Part shown: positions 45,951 to 55,150 of the stretch, in pieces | Layout: every line of letters starts with the position of its first letter | Numbering within the stretch: position 1 is the first letter of the stretch | Source of the DNA: Sphingomonas hylomeconis | Lineage (GTDB): Bacteria > Pseudomonadota > Alphaproteobacteria > Sphingomonadales > Sphingomonadaceae | NCBI RefSeq assembly: GCF_025370105.1 | Contig: NZ_JANQBK010000001.1 | Span: forward strand, 124,001-188,000 | Direction: 5' to 3' | DNA: 64,000 bases | Program-made: the position numbers and the translations under genes | The notes under the pieces: generated by a model | Told to the model about the DNA's origin: nothing | The model's input: the letters and a program-made list of their open reading frames with translations, nothing else | The model's database searches: none

Positions 45951-46601
45951 GTGAATATCATTCTCTTGGGGCCCCCGGGCGCCGGCAAGGGCACCCAGGC
46001 GGCCCGCTTGATGGCCACGCACGGGCTGGTTCAGCTCTCCACCGGCGACATGCTGCGTGCCGCGGTCAAGGCGGGTACGCCGACCGGCAAGCAGGCCAAG
46101 GCCGTGATGGAAGCCGGCGGGCTGGTGTCCGATGATATCGTCTCGGGCATCATCGGCGAGCGGCTCGACGAGGCGGACACCGCCAATGGCGTGATCTTCG
46201 ACGGCTATCCGCGCACTGCGGCACAGGCCGAGCAGCTCGATGCCCTGCTGGCGGCGCGCGATCGCACGCTCGATTTCGTGATCGAACTCGAAGTGAACGA
46301 GGACGCGCTCGTCGAGCGGATCGTCGGCCGCTATACCTGCGCCCAGTGCGGCACGGGGTATCACGACACGTTCGCCAAGCCCCAGGTTGCCGGCGTGTGC
46401 GACAAATGCGCCTCGACCGAGTTCAAGCGGCGGCCCGACGACAATGAGGAAACCGTCCGCACGCGGATGGAGGAATATCGCGCCAAGACCGCGCCGATCC
46501 TGCCGATCTATGCTGCGCGCGGCCTGGTCCATGGCGTCGATGGCATGGCCGATATCGATCATGTCACCCAGTCGATCGAGGCGATCCTGCAACGCCGCTA
46601 G
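45951..46601 (+). CDS. adk: adenylate kinase
   Basis: A 216-residue enzyme interconverting ATP+AMP and 2 ADP. GTG start 8 nt after GAGAGGA. P-loop LGPPGAGKGTQA at 6-17, GDMLRAAV, DGYPRT. The lid (about 125-160) carries four cysteines, CAQCG and CDKC, the zinc-binding long-form lid common in many bacteria. Usual alphaproteobacterial order continues with rpsM, but here three unrelated genes intervene. Confidence 0.98.
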   Translation: MNIILLGPPGAGKGTQAARLMATHGLVQLSTGDMLRAAVKAGTPTGKQAKAVMEAGGLVSDDIVSGIIGERLDEADTANGVIFDGYPRTAAQAEQLDALLAARDRTLDFVIELEVNEDALVERIVGRYTCAQCGTGYHDTFAKPQVAGVCDKCASTEFKRRPDDNEETVRTRMEEYRAKTAPILPIYAARGLVHGVDGMADIDHVTQSIEAILQRR

Positions 46602-46661
46602 CCTTGGGCGTTGCGCTGACCGGCAGGGTGCATATGCTGCGCCCGAAACGGGAGGCGGCCG

Positions 46662-47231
46662 ATGAAATATCTATTGCTGGCAGTTGGCATGGGGGCGTTG
46701 GCGGTGCCCGCGCGTGCCGATGTCGTGCAGGCTACGCCCGCCGGGTTCGAGCTCCGTCAAGCGGTCACGATCGACGTGTCGATCGCGCGTGCCTGGGCGG
46801 CGCTCAAACTGCCGCAGCGCTGGTGGGACAAGGACCACACTTATAGCGACGACAGCGCCAACCTGTCGCTCGACGCGCAGGCGCCGGGCTGCTTCTGCGA
46901 ACGCTTGCCCGATGGTAAAGGCAGCGTCGAACATGCCCATATCGTGTATGTCGCGCCGGGGCGGATGATGCGTCTGGTCGGATCGCTGGGGCCCCTGCAG
47001 GCCGAAGCGGTGACCGGCACGCTGACCTTCAAGCTTGACCCGGAAGGTGATTCCGCGACACGCATGACGATGACCTATGTGGTGGGCGGCTATGTGCGGG
47101 CAGGGGCGGATACGCTCGCACCGAAGGTGGACGAAGTGCTGGCGCTGCAGCTGATCAATCTGAAGACCTTCGCCGAAAGCGCTACGGCGGCGGCTCCGGC
47201 CTCGAAGAAGCCCGCCGAGCTGGGCCGCTAG
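46662..47231 (+). CDS. secreted SRPBCC-family (START-like) protein
   Basis: A 189-residue protein with a signal peptide at 1-19 (KYLLLAVGMGALAVPARA, cleavage after ARA). The rest matches the START/SRPBCC ligand-binding fold: AVTIDVSIARAWAAL, WWDKDHTYSDDSANLSLDAQ, and a C-terminal helix. Likely periplasmic binding of a hydrophobic ligand; none can be named. It overlaps the 3' end of the convergent PAS-HTH gene by 4 nt and interrupts the adk-rpsM order. Confidence 0.82.
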   Translation: MKYLLLAVGMGALAVPARADVVQATPAGFELRQAVTIDVSIARAWAALKLPQRWWDKDHTYSDDSANLSLDAQAPGCFCERLPDGKGSVEHAHIVYVAPGRMMRLVGSLGPLQAEAVTGTLTFKLDPEGDSATRMTMTYVVGGYVRAGADTLAPKVDEVLALQLINLKTFAESATAAAPASKKPAELGR

Positions 47232-47872
47232 CCGGCCGCGGTAAGCAAGCCGAGGATCTTCTGCGCGCCGATGCTGGTGAGCTGCGCGACCGTGTCGTGC
47301 TCCAGCAGTTCGATCAGCTCCTTCTGCTCCAGCGCGCGCAGCCAGCGCGTCGCCACGGAGGGGGGCAGGCCGACCAGCCCAGCCAGGGTCGCGGCATCGC
47401 TGTGGCGCCCTTCCGCCTCGTCGAGATAGATCTGCAGCAGGATCGACATCGCGTAATCCGAAAACAGGTCGCTTCCCAGCAGGTCGCGCCGGATCTCGTT
47501 GAGCAACGCCAACTGCCGCGCCGCGCGCCATAACGTGACGGGGGCGAAGCGCTGCTCCTGGGGGGCGACAAGGTACAGCGTGCCGATCAGATGACCGGTG
47601 TCGCTGCCGGCGCTGATCCGCGAGACATGGACATCGGTTTCGACCGTATCGGAATCGGGCAGCAGATAGCGTTTGCGGAACCAGATCGGCGCGCCGTCGC
47701 TGGGAATGCGATCGACCAGCAAGGCGTTGCGCCGCCGGTCGGCGTGGTGGGTAATGTCGAGATAGGATTTGCCGATGATCTCGCGCCGCGGTCGCTGCAG
47801 TGCATCGCATACGGCACTGTCGAGCGCGATAATCCTGCCATCGCCGTCCGAGACGGAGTGCCCGATCAACAC
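47228..47872 (-). CDS. PAS-domain winged-helix transcriptional regulator
   Basis: A 214-residue protein. Residues 5-105 look like a PAS domain (GRIIALDSAVCDALQ, EIIGKSYLDITHHADR, WFRKRYLLPD). Residues about 130-210 form a helix-turn-helix/winged-helix region (SDAATLAGLVGLPPSVATRW, then LIELLEHDTVAQLT). GTG start with GGGAG about 6 nt upstream. Probably a ligand- or redox-sensing regulator; targets unknown. Divergent from a small membrane protein gene across an AT-rich region. Confidence 0.8.
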   Translation of the reverse strand: MLIGHSVSDGDGRIIALDSAVCDALQRPRREIIGKSYLDITHHADRRRNALLVDRIPSDGAPIWFRKRYLLPDSDTVETDVHVSRISAGSDTGHLIGTLYLVAPQEQRFAPVTLWRAARQLALLNEIRRDLLGSDLFSDYAMSILLQIYLDEAEGRHSDAATLAGLVGLPPSVATRWLRALEQKELIELLEHDTVAQLTSIGAQKILGLLTAAG

Positions 47873-47927
47873 AATGTCTCTCCCTGTTAAGCAAACTCGC
47901 GTCGCGCCATTTTTGCGTACGCATCTT

Positions 47928-47955
47928 ATCCTATGCCACCATCGTAAATTAACAA
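47928..47955 (-). promoter_or_regulatory. possible promoter of the PAS-HTH regulator
   Basis: On the minus strand, TTGTTA (47955-47950), 16 nt, TAGGAT (47933-47928), in an unusually AT-rich gap. A small inverted repeat ACAAC-ATAAG-GTTGT at 47952-47966 overlaps the -35 side and could be an autoregulatory operator. Weak evidence. Confidence 0.35.
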
Positions 47956-48021
47956 CATAAGGTTGTCAGATCACGTCATACCGGGATGGTATTTCTCGTC
48001 CGGCGCGGGCATTGGGGTTGG

Positions 48022-48258
48022 ATGGACGCCCTAACGCTGTTTGGCCTGTTCGCGGTCACCTTCATGCTGGTCTGCTACATCAAGGAAGATGCGAGCCATT
48101 GGTGGACGCTGGCGTTTGCCCTCGGCTGCGTGATGGGCGCGGCCTACGGCTTTCTGCAGGGCGCATGGCCGTTCGGGCTGGTCGAACTTGCCTGGACGGT
48201 CGTCGCGCTGCGGCGCTGGTGGCGCATGCCCGCGCGACGCGGGCTAAACGCCGCGTAA
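48022..48258 (+). CDS. small two-to-three helix membrane protein, hypothetical
   Basis: A 78-residue hydrophobic protein, reading MDALTLFGLFAVTFMLVCY then a short polar loop (IKEDASHWW) and two further hydrophobic segments with GFLQGAWPFGLVE. I prefer the ATG at 48022 to one at 47986, because the MDALTLFGL start matches sphingomonad homologues as I remember them and the extra N-terminal residues are basic and non-helical. No known function. Confidence 0.7.
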   Translation: MDALTLFGLFAVTFMLVCYIKEDASHWWTLAFALGCVMGAAYGFLQGAWPFGLVELAWTVVALRRWWRMPARRGLNAA

Positions 48259-48306
48259 GGGCGGCTGGCACGTCGCGTCACCGCGGTCAGACGAGCGCTG
48301 ACTCGG

Positions 48307-48335
48307 TTGACACGCCGTCGCTGGCGGCTTACTGG
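48307..48335 (+). promoter_or_regulatory. possible promoter of the alpha operon (rpsM)
   Basis: A perfect -35 TTGACA (48307-48312), 17-nt spacer, and a poor -10 TACTGG (48330-48335), in the 207-nt gap before rpsM. A promoter is expected here because the preceding inserted genes separate rpsM from adk. The -10 is weak, so the exact site is uncertain. Confidence 0.35.
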
Positions 48336-48465
48336 ACCCCATTCCGAACCACCGGTCCCGGCGGCACTAATCAGTGTCCGCCGCATTCGTGCGTTAGGAA
48401 TGTGTCGCAACGCTATGAGATGGGTCGGCTGCCATGCTGGCCCGTGGAGCAGGAGAATTTAATTC

Positions 48466-48834
48466 ATGGCTCGTATTGCAGGGGTCAACATCCCGACCAA
48501 CAAGCGCGTCGTCATCGCGCTTACCTATATCCACGGCATCGGCAACACGCATGCCAAGGCGATCGTCAAGAAGCTGAACATCGCCGAAGAGCGTCGCGTT
48601 CAGGACCTGACCGATCAGGAGGTGCTTCAGATCCGCGAGACGATCGATGCCGATTACACCGTCGAAGGTGATCTGCGTCGCGAAGTGTCGATGAACATCA
48701 AGCGCCTGATGGATCTCGCCTGCTATCGTGGTCTGCGTCACCGCAAGGGCCTGCCCGTCCGCGGCCAGCGCACGCACACCAACGCCCGCACCCGCAAGGG
48801 CAAGGCCAAGCCGATCGCCGGTAAGAAGAAGTAA
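48466..48834 (+). CDS. rpsM: 30S ribosomal protein S13
   Basis: A 122-residue S13 of the 30S head, forming intersubunit bridges. [21 protein letters not shown] start and [19 protein letters not shown] end block. GGAGAA ribosome binding site. First gene of the alpha operon, 207 nt after an inserted gene. Confidence 0.98.
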   Translation: MARIAGVNIPTNKRVVIALTYIHGIGNTHAKAIVKKLNIAEERRVQDLTDQEVLQIRETIDADYTVEGDLRREVSMNIKRLMDLACYRGLRHRKGLPVRGQRTHTNARTRKGKAKPIAGKKK

Positions 48835-48921
48835 GTCGTCGCCCGCGACGATTTACTCCGCCGGAGGCAGGTGCGTGGCTGAGCGCCCGCCGGTCTCCGC
48901 ACAAAGGATTAGGAACCAAAA

Positions 48922-49311
48922 ATGGCACGTGAACCAGCACGCATCAAGCGGCGCGAGCGCAAGAACATCACCTCGGGCGTTGCCCATGTGAACGCAAGCT
49001 TCAACAACACCATGATCACGATCACCGATGCCCAGGGCAACGCGATCTCTTGGTCCTCGGCCGGCGCGATGGGCTTCAAGGGAAGCCGCAAGTCGACCCC
49101 GTACGCTGCGCAGGTCGCCGCGGAAGACGCCGGCAAGAAGGCTGCCGAGCACGGCGTCCGCACGCTGGAAGTCGAAGTGAAGGGCCCGGGTTCGGGTCGT
49201 GAATCGGCGCTGCGCGCGCTGCAGGCCGTCGGCTTCCAGATCACCGCGATCCGTGACGTGACCTCGATCCCGCACAACGGCGTGCGCCCGTCGAAGCGCC
49301 GTCGCGTCTGA
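48922..49311 (+). CDS. rpsK: 30S ribosomal protein S11
   Basis: A 129-residue S11 of the 30S platform. [20 protein letters not shown], the [13 protein letters not shown] block, and the end [16 protein letters not shown], all canonical. rpsD, which follows in E. coli, is absent here as in other alphaproteobacteria; rpoA comes next. Confidence 0.98.
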   Translation: MAREPARIKRRERKNITSGVAHVNASFNNTMITITDAQGNAISWSSAGAMGFKGSRKSTPYAAQVAAEDAGKKAAEHGVRTLEVEVKGPGSGRESALRALQAVGFQITAIRDVTSIPHNGVRPSKRRRV

Positions 49312-49406
49312 ACTACCGCTCGGCGGCGCGCGGTTGATCACGCTGCGCCGCCGATTCTCTCATGGCCCGCGTGGTTCCACGCCGGTCCAAAACCAAGGGG
49401 AAGCCC

Positions 49407-50477
49407 ATGTCCGTCAATGCGAAAAATTGGCAGGAACTCAAGAAGCCCAACGGTCTCGAGAAAAAGGCCGGTACCGGTGACGGCAAGCGCAAGGCGACGT
49501 TCGTTGCCGAGCCGCTGGAGCGTGGCTTTGGCCTGACGCTCGGCAACGCGCTGCGCCGCGTGCTTCTGTCGTCGCTGCAGGGTGCTGCGGTGACCTCGAT
49601 CAAGATCGAGAACGTGCTGCACGAATTCAGCAGCCTCGCCGGCGTGCGCGAGGACGTGACCGATATCGTGCTCAACGTGAAGCAGATTGCGCTCCGCATG
49701 CAGGGCGAAGGCCCCAAGCGGCTGCAGCTCTCGGCGACCGGCCCTGCGACCGTCACCGCCGGCGACATCGCCGTCTCGGGCGATATCGAAGTGCTCAACC
49801 CGACGCTGGTGATCTGCCATCTCGACGATGGCGCGACGCTCAACATGGAGCTGACCGCTGACGTCGGTAAGGGCTATGTCGCGGCGGTCGCCAACCGGCC
49901 GGCGGATGCGCCGATCGGCCTGATCCCGATCGATGCATTGTACTCGCCGGTCAAGCAGGTGAGCTACAAGGTCGAAAATACGCGCGTCGGCCAGGAGCTG
50001 GATTACGACAAGCTGACGCTCAACATCGAAACCGACGGCACGGTCACGCCCGAGGACGCGGTCGGCTATGCCGGGCGCATCCTGCAGGACCAGCTGGCAC
50101 TGTTCGTGCAGTTCGACGATTCGCTGGTCACGCGCTCCGCGCCGATCGGCCAGGCGGCGCCTGCTGCGGGTGCGGGCGACGTCGCCGGCGACACGCAGCA
50201 GATCAACCGCTACCTGCTCAAGAAGGTCGACGAGCTCGAACTGTCGGTGCGCAGCGCCAACTGCCTCAAGAACGACAACATCATCTATATCGGCGATCTG
50301 GTCCAGAAGACCGAAGCCGAGATGCTGCGCACGCCGAATTTCGGGCGCAAGTCGCTGAACGAGATCAAGGAAGTGCTGTCGTCGATGGGCCTGCGGCTGG
50401 GGATGGAAATCCCGGGCTGGCCGCCGGAGAATATCGAAGAGATGGCCAAGAAGCTCGAACAGGAGATTATGGGCTGA
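49407..50477 (+). CDS. rpoA: RNA polymerase alpha subunit
   Basis: A 356-residue alpha subunit. N-terminal dimerisation domain with [20 protein letters not shown], then a flexible linker (about 250-265, Ala/Gly-rich), and the C-terminal domain for UP-element and activator contact ([33 protein letters not shown]). ATG at 49407 with AAGGGGA upstream. The usual next gene, rplQ, is missing at this place and lies inverted 2.6 kb away. Confidence 0.98.
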   Translation: MSVNAKNWQELKKPNGLEKKAGTGDGKRKATFVAEPLERGFGLTLGNALRRVLLSSLQGAAVTSIKIENVLHEFSSLAGVREDVTDIVLNVKQIALRMQGEGPKRLQLSATGPATVTAGDIAVSGDIEVLNPTLVICHLDDGATLNMELTADVGKGYVAAVANRPADAPIGLIPIDALYSPVKQVSYKVENTRVGQELDYDKLTLNIETDGTVTPEDAVGYAGRILQDQLALFVQFDDSLVTRSAPIGQAAPAAGAGDVAGDTQQINRYLLKKVDELELSVRSANCLKNDNIIYIGDLVQKTEAEMLRTPNFGRKSLNEIKEVLSSMGLRLGMEIPGWPPENIEEMAKKLEQEIMG

Positions 50478-50484
50478 GCTGCAC

Positions 50485-50506
50485 AGGGTTAGCGCAAGCT
50501 AACCCT
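50485..50506 (+). other. perfect GNRA-loop hairpin after rpoA
   Basis: A 9-bp perfect stem AGGGTTAGC / GCTAACCCT closed by GCAA, 7 nt after the rpoA stop, with no T-run. It may protect the mRNA 3' end or be left from the rearrangement that moved rplQ. Confidence 0.7.
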
Positions 50507-50586
50507 GAGACAGCGATAGCCCGGCCGGCGGGCGGGGGAGCGGCACGGCCCCGATCCGCGCCCGTCCGACGCTTCTCTAAATATCA

Positions 50587-50618
50587 AAAAAGGCCGTCCC
50601 GCGAGGGGCGGCCTTTTT
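50587..50618. terminator. bidirectional terminator downstream of rpoA
   Basis: Stem AAAAAGGCCGTCCC / GGGGCGGCCTTTTT (14 bp counting A-T, one G-T), GCGA loop. A-run on one side and T-run on the other make it work on both strands: it ends rpoA and could also end the convergent prolyl oligopeptidase. The remaining sequence up to 50796 shows nothing I can identify. Confidence 0.9.
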
Positions 50619-50796
50619 GCTGTCCGGTGCGGCGAGGCGGCGGCAACAAGCCCGTCGCTTCAGCCGGGTTGCCGACCGTCAGCCCCGACGCTTGTGCCCG
50701 TGTCGGTCACCAGCGTGCTCACGCCAAGGCTGGCGCGCCGCTATGCCTGTGAAGGGGCGGCCGAGGCATCAGCAGCGCTCGGCCGTCGGCCCGGCG

Positions 50797-52941
50797 CTAG
50801 CGCAGCGGCTTCACGGTCAGCCCGGTCCACTTGGCCGCGAACGCCCAATTGTCCGCCGCTTCCTCGATCACCTTGTCGGTCGGCTTGCCGCTGCCATGGC
50901 CGGCGCGCGTCTCGATCCGCGCGAGGTGCGGGCGGTCGCCGATCGCCGCCGCCTGCAGCGCCGCGGTATATTTGAACGAATGGCCCGGCACGACGCGGTC
51001 GTCGGTATCCGCGGTGGCTACCAGGATCGCCGGATAGGCCTTGCCGCTCTTCACGTTGTGATACGGCGAATACTTATAGAGCGTACGGAAATCGGCTTCC
51101 TTCGCCGGATAGCCGTAATCGTCGACCCAATAGCGCCCTGCGGTAAAGCGGTCGAAGCGCAGCATGTCCATCACGCCCACCGCCGGCAGCGCCGCCGCGA
51201 ACAGGTCGGGCCGCTGATTGGTCACCGCGCCAACCAAGAGGCCGCCGTTCGACCCGCCCTGGATGGCGAGGCCGTCCTTCGCGGTGATGCCTTCCTTCTT
51301 CAGATATTCGCCCGCGGCGATGAAATCGTCGAACACGTTCTGCTTGTTGGCCAGCCGCCCGCCATCGTGCCACGCTTTGCCATATTCGCCGCCGCCGCGG
51401 ATGTTGGCCACCGCCAGCACGCCGCCCTGTTCGAGCCAGGCGAGCCGCGTCGCCGAGAAGCTCGGCGTGACCGAAATGTTGAACCCGCCATAGGCATAAA
51501 GCAGGGTCGGTGCCGGCCCGGTCACGTCCTTGCGCTTGACCACGAACATCGGGATCTTGGTCCCGTCCTTCGAGGCATAGAAGCGCTGCGCCACGTCGTA
51601 CTGCGCGGGATCGAACGCCACCTTGGGTGCCGCCCAGACCGTGCTCTTGCCGGTCGCAACGTCGTAGCGATAGATCGTCGCCGGCGTCGCGAAGCTGGTG
51701 AAGCTGTAGAACGTCTCGTTGCTGTCGATATCGCCGCCGAAGCCGCCGACGCTGCCGATGCCCGGCAATGCCACGGTACCGTCCGCCTTGCCGTCGAGCG
51801 TGTAGCGCCGCACCTCGCTTTTCACGTCGGCCAGATATTCCGCGATCAGCTTGCCGCCGATGATCCGCGCGCCTTCCAGCACCGCGCCGTTGGCGTCCTC
51901 CGGCACGATCTCGGTCACCGGTGGCTCGGCCGAGCGCGCGTACAGGTTCATTGCCACGATCTTCAGCCGCGGCGCATCCTTGTTGGTCGCCCAATAGAAA
52001 TTGCCGCCGACATTGCCCACCAGCGACCATTCATTTTCCAGCCCCTTGACGATCGTCCGCGGGGTCGGCTTGGGCGCCTTGAGATCGATGACCGTGATCT
52101 CGTAGCGATTGTCGGTTCCCTCGGTCGAGGTGATCACCAGCCAGCGACCGTCGTCGGTTACCTCGACCATGTGGCCGCGCTTGGGCGTATCGGGCGTTGC
52201 ATAGATCAGCGTGTCGGCGCCCTGCGCCGTGCCCAGCTTGTGGAAATAGACCTTCTGGTTCTCATTCAGCGCCTGGAACTTGGCGCCCTCCGCCGGCTGG
52301 GCGAAGCGCGAGTAATAGAAGCCGCTGCCATCCTTCGCCCAAGCGAGGTTCGAGAATTTGACCCATTCGATCGTGTCCGCCGTCACCTGGCCGGTCGCCA
52401 CGTCGAGCACCTTCACGGTGCGCCAGTCGGTCCCGCCGTCCTGCACCGTATAGAGGACCTTGGATCCGTCCTCCGACGGCACCCATTCGGCCAGCGCCGT
52501 CGCGCCGTCCTTGGACCAGCTATTGGGATCGATCAGCACGCGGCCTGCGCCGTCGAGCGTATCCCGCACATACAGCACCGCCTGGTTCTGCAGCCCGCTG
52601 TTGCGGCTGTAGAAATAATGCGCCCCCTTGTGCACCGGCAGCCCGAAGCGCTCGTAATCAAGCAATTCCTTGAGCCGCGCCTTGAACACGTCACGCCCCG
52701 GCAGGGTGGCAAGATAGGCATTGGTGACGGCGTTCTGCGAGGCGACCCAGGCGGCGACCTGCTTGTCGGTGCGCACGTCGTTCTCGAGCCAGCGATAGGG
52801 ATCGGCGACCTTGACGCCGAACTGCGTGTCGACCTGCTCGACCTTGCGGGTCTCGGGATATTGCATGGGGGCAGCCTTGGTCTGGGAGAATGCGGGTGCC
52901 GAGACGGTCATCAGGGCAATCAGCGGAAGGGCACGGCGCAT
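50797..52941 (-). CDS. prolyl oligopeptidase (S9 family), exported
   Basis: A 714-residue serine peptidase cutting after proline in short peptides. Signal peptide at 1-20 (MRRALPLIALMTVSAPAFSQ), so it acts in the periplasm. Beta-propeller about 80-440, then the alpha/beta hydrolase domain with the triad S564 (GGSNGG), D648 (ADTDDRVVPG) and H682 (AGHGSG). The start at 52941 follows GGAG; a longer in-frame reading would begin inside the terminator of rplQ. It lies between rpoA and rplQ, facing rpoA. Confidence 0.93.
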   Translation of the reverse strand: MRRALPLIALMTVSAPAFSQTKAAPMQYPETRKVEQVDTQFGVKVADPYRWLENDVRTDKQVAAWVASQNAVTNAYLATLPGRDVFKARLKELLDYERFGLPVHKGAHYFYSRNSGLQNQAVLYVRDTLDGAGRVLIDPNSWSKDGATALAEWVPSEDGSKVLYTVQDGGTDWRTVKVLDVATGQVTADTIEWVKFSNLAWAKDGSGFYYSRFAQPAEGAKFQALNENQKVYFHKLGTAQGADTLIYATPDTPKRGHMVEVTDDGRWLVITSTEGTDNRYEITVIDLKAPKPTPRTIVKGLENEWSLVGNVGGNFYWATNKDAPRLKIVAMNLYARSAEPPVTEIVPEDANGAVLEGARIIGGKLIAEYLADVKSEVRRYTLDGKADGTVALPGIGSVGGFGGDIDSNETFYSFTSFATPATIYRYDVATGKSTVWAAPKVAFDPAQYDVAQRFYASKDGTKIPMFVVKRKDVTGPAPTLLYAYGGFNISVTPSFSATRLAWLEQGGVLAVANIRGGGEYGKAWHDGGRLANKQNVFDDFIAAGEYLKKEGITAKDGLAIQGGSNGGLLVGAVTNQRPDLFAAALPAVGVMDMLRFDRFTAGRYWVDDYGYPAKEADFRTLYKYSPYHNVKSGKAYPAILVATADTDDRVVPGHSFKYTAALQAAAIGDRPHLARIETRAGHGSGKPTDKVIEEAADNWAFAAKWTGLTVKPLR

Positions 52942-52958
52942 CCAGAACTCCAGGCAAC

Positions 52959-52997
52959 AAAAAGGAGCCGTACTCATAACGAGTACGGCTCCTTTTT
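52959..52997. terminator. bidirectional-type terminator after rplQ
   Basis: A 17-bp perfect stem AAAAAGGAGCCGTACTC / GAGTACGGCTCCTTTTT with an ATAAC loop. On the minus strand it directly follows rplQ and precedes the prolyl oligopeptidase, so rplQ is a separate transcription unit. Confidence 0.93.
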
Positions 52998-53027
52998 GAA
53001 GGCCTTCCGAGGGGAGGGCGACGACGC

Positions 53028-53447
53028 TTACGCGTCTTCGTAATCGTCCTCGTTCATCAGCGGGCCCGAATCCTGACCCTTGGCCGAGACGTCGCGGTCG
53101 ACGAACTCGATGATCGCCATCGGCGACGCGTCCGACAGGCGGATGCCGGCCTTGATCACGCGGGTGTAACCGCCGTTGCGCGTCGCATAGCGATCGGCCA
53201 GCACGTCGAACAGCTTGATCAGCTGCGCATCGTCGAGCAGCCGCGCATGCGCTAGGCGGCGGTTCGACAGGCCACCCTTCTTGGCGAGCGTGATCAGCTT
53301 CTCGACGTAAGGACGCAGTTCCTTCGCCTTGGCGACGGTGGTGGTGATCTGCTCGTGCTTGATCAGGGCGGCGGACATGTTGCGGAACAGCGCGATGCGA
53401 TGTGCCGAGGTACGCTGCAGTTTACGACCGCCTACGCGATGCCGCAT
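53028..53447 (-). CDS. rplQ: 50S ribosomal protein L17 (inverted relative to rpoA)
   Basis: A 139-residue L17 at the tunnel exit rim. [20 protein letters not shown] start, [13 protein letters not shown], and the [15 protein letters not shown]-like and [12 protein letters not shown] blocks are canonical; an acidic tail (NEDDYEDA) ends it. Ribosome binding site AAGGAAT. In almost all bacteria rplQ follows rpoA on the same strand; here it is on the opposite strand beyond a peptidase gene. It therefore needs its own promoter, which I could not place confidently. Confidence 0.97.
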   Translation of the reverse strand: MRHRVGGRKLQRTSAHRIALFRNMSAALIKHEQITTTVAKAKELRPYVEKLITLAKKGGLSNRRLAHARLLDDAQLIKLFDVLADRYATRNGGYTRVIKAGIRLSDASPMAIIEFVDRDVSAKGQDSGPLMNEDDYEDA

Positions 53448-53674
53448 GGGTAATTCCTTCGTTCGTTAGGGGGCCGTACAAGGTACCCCAGACCAGGCAG
53501 CATCAACGGTCGCTGCCAGCACCGAGCGCGCCCTCAACGCGATTCCGCACTACAAGTCAAGCCCGGGCGCCGCCATGGCATGACCCGATACGGGCCCAGT
53601 TGCCTTTCGCGAGCGCCGCGCCGATCCCGCGGGTGGATACACAATCGTTAGATTTCAATGGTACAGCGTTGGCG

Positions 53675-53950
53675 ATGAGAATGATCTGCAAGATGCGCGG
53701 TCACCAACCCGGCGCCGAGACCTGGAATGAAGGGCTGTTCTACGCCACCTGCGGGCGTTGTCGCGGCGATATCGTCCGGCAGCGCGGCGGTGCGTGGGAA
53801 GTCGTGCCGGCAGGGGTGCGCGTGGTCTGGCATCCCGCCGGGCACCAGGGACTGCACTGGAGCAAGGTGATTAGTCGCGCGCGCGCTAAAAAGGCCGAGC
53901 TGCCGACGGCGGCGCTGCCGATGATCCGGCAGGCCGAGGGCGACAAGTAA
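53675..53950 (+). CDS. small zinc-ribbon-like protein, hypothetical
   Basis: A 91-residue protein with MICKMRGHQP, then CGRCRGDIV and a Trp/Val/His middle (VVWHPAGHQGLHWSKV). Cys-His near the start and the CxxC pair suggest a small zinc ribbon. The basic C-terminal third (SRARAKKAELP) may bind nucleic acid. ATG at 53675 or 53681 are both possible; upstream in-frame sequence is antisense to the rplQ promoter region and not credible. Unknown function. Confidence 0.6.
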   Translation: MRMICKMRGHQPGAETWNEGLFYATCGRCRGDIVRQRGGAWEVVPAGVRVVWHPAGHQGLHWSKVISRARAKKAELPTAALPMIRQAEGDK

Positions 53951-54015
53951 CGCCGCCATGGCCGGCGCCCGTCCGGGAGGACCGTTATGCCGGCATGGCG
54001 GCGGTGCGCCCGGAG

Positions 54016-55101
54016 CTAGAGCGCGCTGTCCTGCGGCCATAGCAGCAGCCGATGCCCGTCATGCACGCCGGTGATGTGCACCGGTGCGCCGACAGGCAGG
54101 TCGAGCGGCGTATCGAACGGATAGAAATGCGCGCTCCAATGCGAGCTGGCGCCGGGCCCGGGGCGGTTTTCGTACGTACCTTCGGCATCGAGGCGCAGGC
54201 GGATCCACTGCACGATGCCGCCGATTGGGCCGCCGTCCGTCACCAGCGTCGCGTTGCCGCGATGCGGTTCGGCGGGGGCGGGGGCGGCAAAATCGAACGC
54301 CAGCAGTGCGGTGGGGGCGCTGTGGAGGAGGAGCGTCGGATCGCCGATCGATACCGTACGCGGCACTTGTGCCAGCGCGTCGAACTGGGCGAAGTTGAAG
54401 CCGGATACGGTATGGGTGCGCAGCGCCTCGGCACCGCTCCAACTGGCCAGCGCAACCATCACGTCGCCGCCTGACGGAATCATCTGGCCGCCGGGGGCGA
54501 GCAGGCGCTGTGCAGCATCGGCCAGCGTATCGAGCACGCCTTCGGCCAACAAATTGTTCGAGACGATCTCAGACACGATCACGTCGGCATGGCCCTCCAG
54601 ATCGGCATCGCGATCGAGCTCGGTGGAATTGCCGGTGACGATGCGGATCTGCCTGTCATAGCCATTGGCGGCGACGATGCGGCGGGCAGCATCGGCGATC
54701 ACCGGATAATGTTCGCACGCCACGACACGCCCGGCGCCGGCGCGTGCCGCCATCATCGACAGCAGGCCGCTGCCCGCGCCGATATCGAGCACATGCGTGC
54801 CCGGCGTCACCGCGCGGCGAATCGCGGCGTCGAACGCGGCGTTGCGGGGGGCATCCTGCAGCATGCTGAAATGCCAGCGCGGCACGCTGTGGCCGATCAA
54901 GTGCTGCGTGTCGGCGGCAACCTCGACATCGTCGGGTGCGCAGGCGCGCGCCTGGATCGCAAGCTGATAGACCCGGCCGCGCAGGCCGATGCGTAGCGCC
55001 AGGCTGGCCAGCGCGGCGAGCCTGCGGCCGTCCTGCCCGGCGGCCACGACCATCGGTTCGAACCGCGCGCGTTGTGCGGCATTGCTGTCGTTGCTCGTCA
55101 T
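54016..55101 (-). CDS. protein arginine methyltransferase-like enzyme
   Basis: A 361-residue AdoMet enzyme. [20 protein letters not shown] precedes motif [16 protein letters not shown], post-I acidic VVACE, then [18 protein letters not shown] holding two Glu in the double-E loop position; a beta-barrel-like C-terminal half follows. This layout is that of PRMT7-like arginine methyltransferases, rare in bacteria. L11-type methyltransferases are an alternative but lack the double-E loop. The ATG at 55101 is only 49 nt from the divergent guaA start. Substrate unknown. Confidence 0.78.
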   Translation of the reverse strand: MTSNDSNAAQRARFEPMVVAAGQDGRRLAALASLALRIGLRGRVYQLAIQARACAPDDVEVAADTQHLIGHSVPRWHFSMLQDAPRNAAFDAAIRRAVTPGTHVLDIGAGSGLLSMMAARAGAGRVVACEHYPVIADAARRIVAANGYDRQIRIVTGNSTELDRDADLEGHADVIVSEIVSNNLLAEGVLDTLADAAQRLLAPGGQMIPSGGDVMVALASWSGAEALRTHTVSGFNFAQFDALAQVPRTVSIGDPTLLLHSAPTALLAFDFAAPAPAEPHRGNATLVTDGGPIGGIVQWIRLRLDAEGTYENRPGPGASSHWSAHFYPFDTPLDLPVGAPVHITGVHDGHRLLLWPQDSAL

Positions 55102-55150
55102 GGGCGGTCCAAAGCTCTTTCCTCGCGCGGCGCTTCTGCTATCTGGCGGC

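Noticed and set aside
50617-53043. An 808-codon + strand frame opposite the prolyl oligopeptidase
   Set aside because: Antisense shadow with no motif, while the minus strand encodes a complete peptidase with catalytic triad and signal peptide.
53402-53674. Long N-terminal extension of the zinc-ribbon-like protein
   Set aside because: It begins inside rplQ antisense and has no recognisable domain; the MRMICKMRGHQP start is more credible.
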